10,530 nucleotides of DNA from Baffinella frigidus. Its lineage: Eukaryota > Cryptophyceae > Cryptomonadales > Baffinellaceae. The translations under genes were made by a program, and so were the position numbers. This document shows positions 1 through 5,972 of the stretch, one piece after another. Each line of letters begins with the position of its first letter. The stretch's first letter is position 1. The notes under the pieces are model-generated. The model ran no database searches and was not told the origin of the DNA. It worked only from the letters and a program-made list of their open reading frames with translations. The DNA lies in NCBI GenBank assembly GCA_026770585.1, contig MU646725.1, positions 124,891 to 135,420 on the forward strand. The letters run 5' to 3'.

Positions 1-356
1 GGGGGGCTCTTTTTGATCGAGATAGGTGAGAGTCTCGTGTCCGAGATTGATAGACACCAAAGTAAAGTGGCTTTACAAAGGATTGGATCATAAATAGTCG
101 CGGTAGACAAGTCAACCCGCCCCTAAAGGGTCCGGGATGCCGATAAGACAACTACCCCCCCCCCCGTAGTAGCGCTGCCTCAGTTGACCTGGGCGTGCCA
201 TACGTGGCGCGTGCCTCCGATCCGTGCCAACATGACTCGAGCGCTGAGTCCGGAAGGAGTGGTAAAGTTTCGGCAAAACGGTCACTTTCAAAAATGTGAC
301 ATCAAGGTCTGGGGTCCCGACAGCCACTCGGGAGCTGAAAGAAACAATTATGTATG
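1..356. other. Unassigned stretch, no recognised gene
   Basis: No repeat shared with the rest of the window and no recognisable gene was found. It contains an 11-C run at 155-165. A forward frame is open from about 127 into the element at 357, with an internal ATG at 232, but the translation matches no family I know and the frame is closed by the inserted element. It could be an exon fragment or intergenic DNA; the sequence does not decide. Confidence 0.4.
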
Positions 357-461
357 TATCCCTTAAGTGGCGAGTAGGCTCATACGCCCAACCGTAGGGC
401 CTTAGGACCTACCTAGGACCTCTTGAGGGTCGAATTCGACCCCCTCGCCACTTAAGGGATA
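357..461 (+). mobile_element. Family A inverted-repeat element, copy A
   Basis: A 105-bp element counted with both flanking TA dinucleotides. The ends are TCCCTTAAGTGGCGAG and its exact complement CTCGCCACTTAAGGGA, a 16-bp perfect terminal inverted repeat. TA on both sides fits the target duplication of Tc1/mariner-like or similar non-autonomous elements. The interior holds the core GTAGGGCCTTAGGACC (about 394-409) and, beside the right end, a stem-loop GGGTC-GAATTC-GACCC at 427-442. There is no coding capacity. This is the cleanest family member here and serves as reference for copies at 3220, 3322, 3456, 3558, 3810 and 6290. Confidence 0.85.
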
Positions 462-769
462 TGTACCTGTCACCACCTGCAGCCATTGCCAACGCTCCGA
501 GCGTAGGACATGGTAATTCTTTGGAATACAAGGAGTGTGCCGGATCCTTCGAGAAGGCTTGTGGACAGTGCCCATCGTCGAGGCTGTTGAGGCAAGGAGG
601 ACGAGAGAAGCGTGCCTTTCGGGTCCAATCTCATCTCGAAATATGCCAGAATCTGTTCTGATAAAAATTAAAATTATTTTTGAACCAAATTTGGCGTATG
701 TTGGCCAAAACCTGACTTTTGCACCCCAAATCCATGACTTTTACACCCAAATCAGTAGTAAGTGATCTG
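462..769. other. Unassigned stretch with a weak open frame
   Basis: This is non-repetitive within the window. A forward frame opens with an ATG at 461, which overlaps the last base of the preceding element, and runs to 661 (66 codons); a second frame overlaps it from 535. Neither translation is recognisable. Composition turns AT-rich after 661. An exon fragment is possible, but no splice context or homology can be shown from here. Confidence 0.3.
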
Positions 770-1340
770 GGGTTGGGTTCAGGGAAAAAATGCAGGGGTG
801 CTGGGTTCAAGGGTTACTGTACAGTGACCAGGGTAAAGGGTTTTGGAGTAAAATTGAGTAATTGTGGTTTATGTGTTGAGATTTTCAGGCACACGGAATA
901 GGGATTGGAATAAAAAGGATTTGGGGGTTAGGGATCAGGGTTGAGGATTTAGGATTTCCTCTGGGTTCACGAACAGGTGCAGACTTAATAGCTGAGATCC
1001 AGAATTGTGGCAAATATGTTTTAGGTTGAAAAGATCGTTGTTTGAAGGTTAAGTCTGAAGTGTTAAGATTGTTAAGATCCAAGGTTTAGGTTCAGGTGTT
1101 TTGTTCCCAATTTTGTTTTTTGGTGTTTGGGTCAACCGTTTTAGGGTTCGGCGTTTAGAGTTCGAGGATTCACGGTTTAGTGCGCTAAGGTCCAGGGTTA
1201 AAGATTGAGGCTTAGATTTCATGTTTACGTTTTCCGGTTTGCAAATCGGGGTTTAGGTTCAGCAACAAGGGCTAGGAGTTCAGCGTTGACGGGCTGATGG
1301 GTGTAGGATGTTTACACTCAGGGCTTGGGATTTAGGCTGT
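770..1340 (+). repeat. Degenerate telomere-like G/T-rich sequence
   Basis: The plus strand is strongly G/T-rich and full of words such as GGGTTAGGG, TTTAGGG, GGTTCAGGG, GGTTTAGG and GGATTTAGG, spaced irregularly. This resembles decayed TTTAGGG-type telomeric or subtelomeric repeat, with the G-rich strand running left to right. It is too degenerate to be a functional telomere. No credible reading frame lies inside. Ordinary G/T-biased low-complexity DNA is the alternative. Confidence 0.5.
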
Positions 1341-1600
1341 CGCGGATTAAGTCTTTTGAAAACCTCAGGTTCAAAAATACAAATCACAATGGAAACGTCA
1401 CAAACCCATGCCGCCCCCCCTCTTCTTCCCATCACCCCCCCACACTCTTACTTTTCCCTTTACGTGAACGTCTGCCTTTGCCGCCACAAGCACCTTCTGA
1501 CCTTGATTTTCGCCTGAAAAAAAAGGACCAACTGTTGATCATGCTAGCGGCGAAATGCAGCGGCGTACTTGCATTTACATGTTACGCCACTCGGCTCCCC
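1341..1600. other. Unassigned stretch, pyrimidine-rich
   Basis: A C/T-rich block occupies about 1408-1465, including runs of 7 C. A small inverted repeat GGCGTA/TACGCC spans 1562-1588. Overlapping forward frames here translate to proline- and leucine-rich low-complexity peptides that I regard as compositional. Confidence 0.35.
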
Positions 1601-1710
1601 GTGTACCTCGATTAAGAAAAAGCCCCACTTTTTAGGACCTACGCGGGGTTCTATGAATCGGCCTACTGCAGGGTCCTGATGGGAGTTGTCGTTTTGTAAT
1701 CGAGGTAACT
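1601..1710. mobile_element. Inverted-repeat element, divergent relative of family M
   Basis: TACCTCGATTA at 1604-1614 is exactly complementary to TAATCGAGGTA at 1697-1707, with weaker pairing inward (GAAAA against TTTTG). The ends resemble the GTACCTCGCTCATAAG ends of family M, and the interior carries CCTACTGCAGGGTCCT, close to the family M core. It probably is an old or divergent member; exact boundaries are uncertain. Confidence 0.5.
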
Positions 1711-1731
1711 CTGCACCGTGTCCGTGGCACC

Positions 1732-1956
1732 TACAGGGTTACCTCGCTCATCAGCAAGCGCCTCCCCCTAGGACCCTACAGTAGGGTCTCCAGGGCCCTG
1801 TGGTGGTCCTAGGGGGGGTTGCTCTTATGAGCGAGGTACCCTCATATGGTGGTCCTAGGGGGGGTTGCTCTTATGAGCGAGGTACCAATATGGTGGTCCT
1901 AGGGGGGGTTGCTCTTATGAGCGAGGTACCAAGAATATGAGCGAGGTACCCCTGTA
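1732..1956 (+). mobile_element. Family M inverted-repeat element, expanded copy
   Basis: The left end TACAGGGTTACCTCGCTCAT matches the complement of the right end TGAGCGAGGTACCCCTGTA, with TA on each side. At 225 bp it is about 100 bp longer than the copies at 2430 and 3913, because a segment including the right terminal sequence is tandemly repeated (1801-1937). The interior has the core CCTAGGACCCTACAGTAGGG at 1767-1786. Non-coding. Confidence 0.8.
1801..1937 (+). repeat. Three tandem copies of a 44-47 bp unit
   Basis: The units start at 1801, 1847 and 1891. Each begins TGGTGGTCCTAGGGGGGG and ends with the family M terminal sequence TTATGAGCGAGGTACC. The first 40 bases of each unit are identical and only the short spacer after GGTACC differs (CTCATA, AATA, AAGAATA). 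A further partial terminal copy (TGAGCGAGGTACCCCTG) follows and closes the element. Confidence 0.9.
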
Positions 1957-2213
1957 GGGCCTAGGTGTCGTGGGCCTGCCACGGTCGTGCCCAGTCAAGT
2001 TCCTGAAGGAACGCACTGTATTTAGAGATAGACCTTTATTGATTCAAACATGGCCACCATGTACCCCCCCCCACGCAGGGGCTCGGTTTCATTGACACTG
2101 ACAAGGCCGACCTGTATTTCCTCCCTAGGAGGCTAAGTTGAAATATCCCCGCCCCCGAGGCGATGTAGAAGCACTTTCTTGACAGTACCCAGTACTGTCG
2201 CACAACCCACAGG
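1957..2213. other. Unassigned stretch between family M elements
   Basis: No gene is recognised. It holds a 9-C run (2064-2072) just after two in-frame ATGs (2050 and 2059), but that frame stops after 28 codons. A reverse frame through 2036-2449 is open only because it runs through family M inverted repeats. Confidence 0.35.
2181..2199. repeat. Short perfect hairpin
   Basis: GACAGTAC and GTACTGTC form an 8-bp perfect stem with a 3-nt loop. It is isolated and has no flanking U-run on either strand. No function can be assigned. Confidence 0.6.
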
Positions 2214-2368
2214 TACAGGGGCACCTCGCACATAAGCCCCCCCCCCCCTTCCCCCGAAGACCGCCCCAGGGCCCTAGACATAGGCCTACCAGGGGTGTGT
2301 GTTTTTTTGTGATCAAAGTACCCCCCCCCCACACCACACACTTTATTGTGAGCGAGGTACCCCCTGCC
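2214..2368 (+). mobile_element. Family M element, degenerate copy
   Basis: The left end TACAGGGGCACCTCGCACAT and right end TTGTGAGCGAGGTACCCCCTG are family M termini with a few substitutions; the right TA is lost. Runs of 12 C (2237-2248) and 10 C (2321-2330) lie inside. GTGATCAAAGTACC at 2308-2321 is a degenerate extra copy of the right-end sequence 40 bp before the true end, echoing the end amplification at 1801-1937. Confidence 0.65.
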
Positions 2369-2429
2369 CTCCCCCACTGTATGAGGCAGCGTCGAGAAAG
2401 CGAGAGACGTCTCTGGCGGGCGCGTGGCG

Positions 2430-2550
2430 TACAGGGGTACCTCGCTCACAAGAAACCGCCCCCCCCGAGGACCGTACAGTAGGCCTATGCCTAGGGCCTT
2501 CTCGTGGCCCTAGGGAGGAGGCAGTTTCTTATGAGCGAGGTACCCCTGTA
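2430..2550 (+). mobile_element. Family M inverted-repeat element, clean copy
   Basis: A 121-bp element counted with TA on both sides. The ends are CAGGGGTACCTCGCTCA and the exact complement TGAGCGAGGTACCCCTG, continuing with CAAGAAACC against AGTTTCTTA. The interior has CAGTAGGCCTATGCCTAGGG, a variant of the shared core. Read in one frame the terminal repeat encodes MSEVPLY and on the other strand YERGTPV, which explains the short open frames around it. Confidence 0.85.
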
Positions 2551-2564
2551 GCAGCGATGCGGTA

Positions 2565-2579
2565 GGGGGGGGGGGGGGG
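2565..2579 (+). repeat. Run of 15 G
   Basis: Longest homopolymer in the window, directly after the family M copy ending at 2550. Runs of this kind are prone to length change and to assembly or sequencing error, and could form G-rich structures. Confidence 0.9.
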
Positions 2580-2615
2580 TGACGTCTCTCGCGTGCTCCT
2601 CCTCCACTCTCGTTA

Positions 2616-2927
2616 CTCTTTATGTCCTTAACGTTCTTTCAACTCCCACCATAGGCGGACACCGGAACGTATCCTGCAAAAAGGCCATGCTTCCTCTCGG
2701 ATCACAACAGGCCCCTCGGTGCAGAAGGATCGCGGCAGAAACCGGCTAAAGGGTTCGTTACACGACGTGTCTCGCTCTTTATGTCCTTAACGTTCTTTCA
2801 ACTCCCACCATAGGCGGACACCGGAACGTATCCTGCAGAAAAGGCCATGCTTCCTCTCGGATCACAACAGGCCCCTCGGTGCAGAAGGATCGCGGCAGAA
2901 ACCGGCTAAAGGGTTCGTTACACGACG
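2616..2927 (+). repeat. Tandem duplication, unit about 159/160 bp
   Basis: 2616-2767 and 2775-2927 are the same sequence with one indel: CTGCAAAAAGG in copy 1 against CTGCAGAAAAGG in copy 2. The two are separated by TGTCTCG. Such near-identity implies a recent duplication. Open frames inside are not recognisable as protein. Confidence 0.92.
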
Positions 2928-2930
2928 GTC

Positions 2931-3013
2931 GCGCAACGCCCGCCGCATCGCCAACAGCTCGCGTGCTCCTCCCCCGCTCTCGTCACACGACGGCGATGCG
3001 GCTGGCGTTGCGC
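2931..3013. repeat. 22-bp inverted repeat
   Basis: The arms at 2931-2952 and 2992-3013 (GCGCAACGCC... and ...GGCGTTGCGC) are complementary except for one base, separated by 39 bp. It follows directly on the tandem duplication. The identity of the sequence is unknown. Confidence 0.7.
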
Positions 3014-3045
3014 TCTCGATCGCCGCGGTCTGTCGGGCCTGCGCG

Positions 3046-3108
3046 AAACCATGGCTGGGTCAGTCGCAGCGTGTATACAAACCATGCTTGGGTAAGTCGC
3101 AGCGTGTA
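3046..3108 (+). repeat. Two direct copies of the split-palindrome half unit
   Basis: 3046-3075 and 3076-3108 are two copies of a unit reading CAAACCATG, a variable GC or CT, then TGGGTNAGTCGCAGCGTGTA. The second copy begins and ends with TA. The same unit occurs inverted at 3163-3219 and direct at 3427-3455, so it is a dispersed TA-bounded repeat, probably half of a palindromic element. Confidence 0.75.
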
Positions 3109-3162
3109 TATTCCTTAAGTGACCAGGCAGTCAAATTTGACGGCCAAGACAGGTCCTAGGGC
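3109..3162 (-). mobile_element. Family A element, truncated copy
   Basis: It starts TA-TTCCTTAAGTGACCAG, then GTCAAATTTGAC (3130-3141) and AGGTCCTAGGGCC, closely matching the first half of the copy at 3322-3426. After 3162 it is cut off and followed by the GCTGCGACTTACCC repeat, so the right half and terminal repeat are missing. Confidence 0.75.
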
Positions 3163-3190
3163 CGCTGCGACTTACCCAATCAGTCGGATA
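3163..3190 (-). repeat. Partial inverted copy of the half unit
   Basis: GCTGCGACTTACCCAATCA, then GTCGGATA, repeats part of the unit that follows at 3191-3219, both inverted relative to 3046-3108. Confidence 0.65.
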
Positions 3191-3219
3191 CACGCTGCGA
3201 CTTACCCAATCATGGTTTG
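3191..3219 (-). repeat. Left arm of a split palindrome
   Basis: All 29 bases are the exact complement of 3427-3455. Joined across a single TA the two arms would make a perfect 60-bp palindrome. Two family A elements now sit at that central TA. Confidence 0.88.
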
Positions 3220-3323
3220 TATCCCTTAAGTGACCAGTAGGCTCATACGCCGTACCGTAGGGCCCTAGGACCTGCCTAGGGCTTCCACGGGCGAATATTC
3301 GCCCGTTGGTCACTTAAGGGATA
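3220..3323 (+). mobile_element. Family A element, copy B
   Basis: A 104-bp element including TA on both sides. The ends are TCCCTTAAGTGACCA and TGGTCACTTAAGGGA. The core GTAGGGCCCTAGGACCTG is at 3258-3275. A perfect 20-bp palindrome (3287-3306) centred on AATATT stands beside the right end. The right TA (3322-3323) is also the left TA of the next copy. Confidence 0.85.
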
Positions 3324-3426
3324 CCCCTTAAGTGGCCAGGCAGTCAAATTTGACGGCCAAGAGGTCCTAGGTAGGTCCTAGGGCCCCAAGGTAGGGCGTA
3401 TGCGCCTACTGGCCACCTGAGGGATA
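3322..3426 (-). mobile_element. Family A element, copy C, inverted orientation
   Basis: A 105-bp element including TA on both sides. The ends are CCCCTTAAGTGGCCAG and CTGGCCACCTGAGGGA. Internal order is reversed relative to copy B: the small palindrome GTCAAATTTGAC (3343-3354) is on the left and GGGCGTATGCGCCTACT on the right. It shares its left TA with copy B, and its right TA adjoins the right arm of the split palindrome. Confidence 0.83.
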
Positions 3427-3455
3427 CAAACCATGATTGGGTAAGTCGCAGCGTG
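3427..3455 (+). repeat. Right arm of a split palindrome
   Basis: Exact complement of 3191-3219 over 29 bases. It is flanked left by the TA ending copy C and right by the CA that begins the next family A copy. Confidence 0.88.
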
Positions 3456-3559
3456 CATCACTCAAGTGCCCAGTAGGCTCATACGCCCTATCGTAGGGCC
3501 CTAGGTCCTGCCTAGGACCTCAGGGGGTCTATCTGGACCCCCTGTACACTTAAGGGATG
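3456..3559 (+). mobile_element. Family A element, copy D
   Basis: The ends are TCACTCAAGTGCCCAG and the degraded TGTACACTTAAGGGA. The flanking dinucleotide is CA on the left and TG on the right, as if each TA had mutated once. The core CGTAGGGCCCTAGGTCC is present, and the right-end stem-loop is CAGGGGGTC-TATCTG-GACCCCCTG (3521-3544). Confidence 0.75.
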
Positions 3560-3811
3560 CCCCTTACGTGGCGAGTAGGCACAGACGCTCCTACGTAGAC
3601 CTATTAGGTATTATCTCAGAAAACGAGTTCTAAAACTCGTTTTCTTAAGTCAATTCTCCTACAAATTTGTCAACTTATACGGACAGTAAAGAATAAGTTG
3701 ACGAATTTGTAGAGGAATTGACTTAAGAAAACGAGTTTTAGAACTCGTTTTCTGAGATAAGGTAGGGGCCTAAGACCCTCTTCAGGTCAAATAGGACCCG
3801 CTCGCCACTTA
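3558..3811 (+). mobile_element. Family A element, copy E, interrupted by a hairpin element
   Basis: The left end CCCCTTACGTGGCGAG shares its TG with copy D. The right end reads CTCGCCACTTA and then runs straight into the next copy, so the terminal AGGGA is missing. A 150-bp hairpin sits at 3611-3760. Removing it and one GGTA leaves a body about 100 bp long, as in the other copies. The remains of the small stem-loop are GGTC-AAATAG-GACC at 3785-3798. Confidence 0.72.
3611..3760. mobile_element. Nested 150-bp hairpin element with GGTA target duplication
   Basis: The 68-nt arms (3611-3678 and 3693-3760) match with only three mismatches around a 14-nt loop. The ends are TTATCTCAG and CTGAGATAA. 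GGTA directly precedes (3607-3610) and follows (3761-3764), a 4-bp target duplication. Each arm itself contains an inner palindrome, AAAACGAGTT-CTAA-AACTCGTTTT. No coding capacity. A transcript would fold into a long near-perfect duplex, so it is a possible small-RNA source; that is inference. Confidence 0.88.
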
Positions 3812-3914
3812 TCCCTTAAGTGGCCAGTAGGCTCATACACCCTACCGTAGGGCCCTAGGACCTACCTAGGACCTGTAGGGGGTCCTTCAAGACCCCCTCG
3901 CCACTTAAGGGTCA
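3810..3914 (+). mobile_element. Family A element, copy F
   Basis: The 105-bp length equals copies A and C if the right flank CA is taken as a mutated TA. The ends are TCCCTTAAGTGGCCAG and CTCGCCACTTAAGGG. The core GTAGGGCCCTAGGACCTACC is at 3848-3867, and the stem-loop AGGGGGTC-CTTCAA-GACCCCCT at 3877-3898. The right dinucleotide doubles as the left flank of the following family M element. Confidence 0.8.
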
Positions 3915-4034
3915 CAGGGGTACCTCGCTCACAAGAAACCGCTCTCCCCCTAGGGACCACCATAGGACCCTAGGCATGGTCCTACTATAGGGTCCTAGGG
4001 GGGGGGGGGTTCTTATGAGCGAGGTACCCCTGTA
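3913..4034 (+). mobile_element. Family M inverted-repeat element
   Basis: The ends are CAGGGGTACCTCGCTCA and TGAGCGAGGTACCCCTG, exact complements, with inner ACAAGAA and TTCTTA. The flanks are CA (left, shared with copy F) and TA (right). The interior repeats CCTAGG and GGTCCTA words and has a 12-G run (3998-4009). Length is 122 bp, like the copy at 2430. Confidence 0.84.
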
Positions 4035-4141
4035 CGGGATATTGATGACACCGCGCGACCGCAAGAAGCGCATAGGTCTTGCTAACACCTATTGTACTTT
4101 TCGGGTCAGCGCGGATTTTGGGTCGGGGTCGGGGAGTCGGG

Positions 4142-4194
4142 AAAAATCAAAAATATCGAAAAATCAAAAATATCGGGAAAAATCAAAAATATCG
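4142..4194 (+). repeat. Three copies of a 17-bp A-rich unit
   Basis: AAAAATCAAAAATATCG occurs at 4142-4158, 4159-4175 and 4178-4194; the last is set off by GG. All three copies are identical. Confidence 0.92.
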
Positions 4195-4464
4195 GGCTCT
4201 AGTATTTGTGACATATTATGGGTGGGGGGTGCATCTTGTCATCATATCAATGCATAAGATAGCATAAAACTTCAGATGGACACACCAAATATCGAGATTT
4301 CAAACATGTCTTGCTAACACCTAGCATGCGTGGGGGGGGAGGCATCTACTGCAAAGCCACAAGGGAAGTCTCAATTTCTCTGGACACGACACTATTGTTG
4401 TCTTTTGACGATTTTTGGTCATGTCCTTGGGGCAGAAATTGCCTTTTGAGGTGAAAATGGCTCC

Positions 4465-4496
4465 AAAGTAGCGGAAGCAAATGCTTCCGCTACTTT
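4465..4496. repeat. 15-bp perfect stem with a 2-nt loop
   Basis: AAAGTAGCGGAAGCA (4465-4479) pairs exactly with TGCTTCCGCTACTTT (4482-4496). The trailing T-run (TTTTT, 4494-4498) gives it the look of an intrinsic terminator, but in a eukaryotic repeat context I read it as a foldback. Confidence 0.8.
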
Positions 4497-4574
4497 TTGA
4501 CACTTCCCCTGGGGCTTTCCAGTAGATAGTGGCCATGTTGGTTTCACTACACGGTGGACTACGGACCTTTCAAC

Positions 4575-4637
4575 AAAAGTCAACTTGCCCAGAGATAATC
4601 AACTTGAAGGATTTTCTGGTGTAAATTTGGTCACGTA
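4575..4637 (+). repeat. Dispersed 63-bp repeat, copy 1
   Basis: It aligns without gaps to 6968-7030 with five mismatches by eye. It begins AAAAGTCAACTTGCCCAGAG and ends TTTGGTCACGTA. No ends typical of an inverted-repeat element are visible, so this is a fragment of an unidentified repeat. Confidence 0.85.
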
Positions 4638-4694
4638 CCACCCCAGAATCCGGCCCCAAATTCAAATACGAAACCCGTGAAGCCCACCGAGTGG

Positions 4695-4894
4695 TAGAGC
4701 GTTTGCGGTAATTGTTGTCCGTTTTGGACGTACGGTTTTCCGGTTTTACGATTTTTTAAAATGTTGTAAAGGTCGTTGAATGTTTTAAATGGACACTTCT
4801 CTGGTACAAATGAATCGGGGGGGGGAGCAAATGAAAACCGGAAAACCGGAAAACCGCACGTCCAAAACGGACAACAATTACCGCAAACGCTCTA
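4695..4894. mobile_element. Family P inverted-repeat element, copy 1
   Basis: A 200-bp element including TA on both sides. The long arms start GAGCGTTTGCGGTAATTGTT and are matched at the right by AACAATTACCGCAAACGCTC; pairing continues through CCGTTTTGGACGT and CGGTTTTCCGGTTTT. The interior has AAAATGTTGTAAAGGTCGTT and a 9-G run (4817-4825). A reverse frame here (4756-5004) is only the arm read as protein. A second copy lies at 8836-9012. Confidence 0.87.
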
Positions 4895-5215
4895 CAGGTT
4901 TCTCGTCGAAAGGCGAGTCGCGCGCCTGTTGAGTGTCCGTTGAGTGAACCAGGCAGGTTGTGTATAGGACGACTCCTAACCCGGGAAGGATTAGTACCAG
5001 CCACTTGAGAAGGCCGGAGGATCCTATTTACATGTGGGGTTGTAAATATGTGTACCAGGATAACGCAACCAACCTCGTGACTGTGTTAAGTAAGTGAGAA
5101 GCGTGCAGTGCGTCAACAGTTTGCAGGACCCGCTCTACAGGCTTCTTAACACTGTCTCGAGGTTGGTTGGCCAGCCCCGGATATCCGGTGTCACGTGACC
5201 AACAATCGCTGCAGG

Positions 5216-5376
5216 CCACACAGCGGGCTACGAAGGGATTTTCGGCCCAAATCGGGGCACCTTTCCGTTACCTTATCCGTAGGAACCCCCCTATGTCCCT
5301 ACGGGTTGCCAACCGTAGGGTCCTAGGTCTCATCGCTTAGGGGTTATTCAAGATCCCTTCGAAGTCCGCTGTGTGG
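5216..5376 (-). mobile_element. Family J inverted-repeat element, inverted copy
   Basis: 161 bp from CCACACAGCGG to CCGCTGTGTGG, with inner ACGAAGGGATTTT and AAGATCCCTTCG pairing. It has the same length as the copy at 7836-7996 but opposite orientation, and has diverged from it. It carries the core GTAGGGTCCTAGGTC (5313-5327). It stands between CTGCAGG and TTGTGTACAGG; no target duplication is certain. Confidence 0.8.
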
Positions 5377-5852
5377 TTGTGTACAGGACGGCACCTAACC
5401 CGGGAAGGATGAGTACCAGAGAAGCGTGTAACGCGTCAACAGTTTGCAGGACCCGCTCTAAAGGCTACTTAACACAGTCTCGAGGTTCGTTGGCACGCCA
5501 GCCCCGGATACCCGGGGTCACGTGACCAACAATCGCTGACGTGTGGCGTGTTTCAAGGGTTGAGGGTTGAGGGGGCATGGAGCGCCAGGGGGGCAGCCCC
5601 AGATTGGGGCGAGCCATCAGCTTACTACCTGCCAACGAAATTTACTACACAACTGCTTTACCACAGTCTCGAGGTTGGTTGGCACGCCAGCCCCGGATAT
5701 CCGGTGTCACGTGACCAAAAATCGCTGACGTGTGGCGTGTTTCCCAAGGAAGAATTCAACAACAACTTTAGGAACGTTCCCAACAGGACCCGCTTACAAG
5801 GCTACGAGGCACGCCAGCCCCGGATATCCGGTGTAACGTGACCAACAACTGC

Positions 5853-5905
5853 TGACGTTTGGCGTGTTTCCGAAGGAAATGACGTTTGGCGTGTTTCCGA
5901 AGGAA
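5853..5905 (+). repeat. 27-bp tandem repeat, two copies
   Basis: TGACGTTTGGCGTGTTTCCG followed by AAGGAA occurs at 5853-5878 and again at 5880-5905, identical. It is a local duplication of the tail of the last palindrome module. Confidence 0.9.
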
Positions 5906-5952
5906 GAATTCAATAATTGACTTTATAATGTTCCTGGCAGTGTTCCGAGTGG
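5904..5952 (+). repeat. Dispersed repeat N, diverged copy
   Basis: AGAATTCAATAATTGACTTTA, then ATGTTCCTGGCAGTGTTCCG and AGTGG, is related to the better copies at 6221-6290 and 6781-6853. A fragment of the left part also occurs at 5754-5781. The foldback at 5973 begins shortly after. Confidence 0.55.
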
Positions 5953-5972
5953 TACGATCGGAGGCGAGGATG

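Larger units (their letters stand above)
4035..4694. other. Mostly unassigned stretch with small repeats
   Basis: No gene is recognised. It contains a 17-bp tandem repeat (4142-4194), a 15-bp direct repeat TCTTGCTAACACCTA at 4077-4091 and 4309-4323, a strong hairpin (4465-4496) and a 63-bp dispersed repeat (4575-4637). A forward frame at 4015-4257 starts inside the family M end and encodes low-complexity sequence from the tandem repeat. Confidence 0.4.
4959..5905 (+). repeat. Broken array of palindrome-bearing modules
   Basis: Four related modules are visible. Two begin GTTGTGTANAGGACG (4959 and 5375). All four carry the palindrome CCGGATATCCGG or a one-base variant (5177, 5504, 5693, 5820) followed 1 bp later by GTCACGTGAC or GTAACGTGAC (5190, 5517, 5706, 5833). 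The modules from 5375 on continue with GACGTNTGGCGTGTTTCC. A 161-bp element (5216-5376) separates the first two. No reading frame is conserved between modules, so this is non-coding repeat. CACGTG is the E-box/G-box word; any regulatory role is speculation. Confidence 0.75.

Noticed and set aside
427-442. GGGTCGAATTCGACCC resembles a tRNA T-arm
   Set aside because: It is the small stem of a family A element, replaced by other stems in sister copies, with no tRNA body around it.
2050-2135. GCCACCATG, a perfect Kozak-like start, with two in-frame ATGs
   Set aside because: The frame stops after 28 codons and runs through a C9 tract; the product is not recognisable and the 9-mer can arise by chance.
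4465-4498. Hairpin followed by T-run, like a bacterial terminator
   Set aside because: There is no bacterial gene upstream and the surroundings are eukaryotic-type repeats; the stem has only a 2-nt loop.
4689-4701. AGTGGTAGAGCG looks like the D-arm (A box) of a tRNA gene
   Set aside because: No B box, anticodon arm or acceptor pairing follows. TAGAGCG is the left end of the family P element, and the other copy has different preceding bases.
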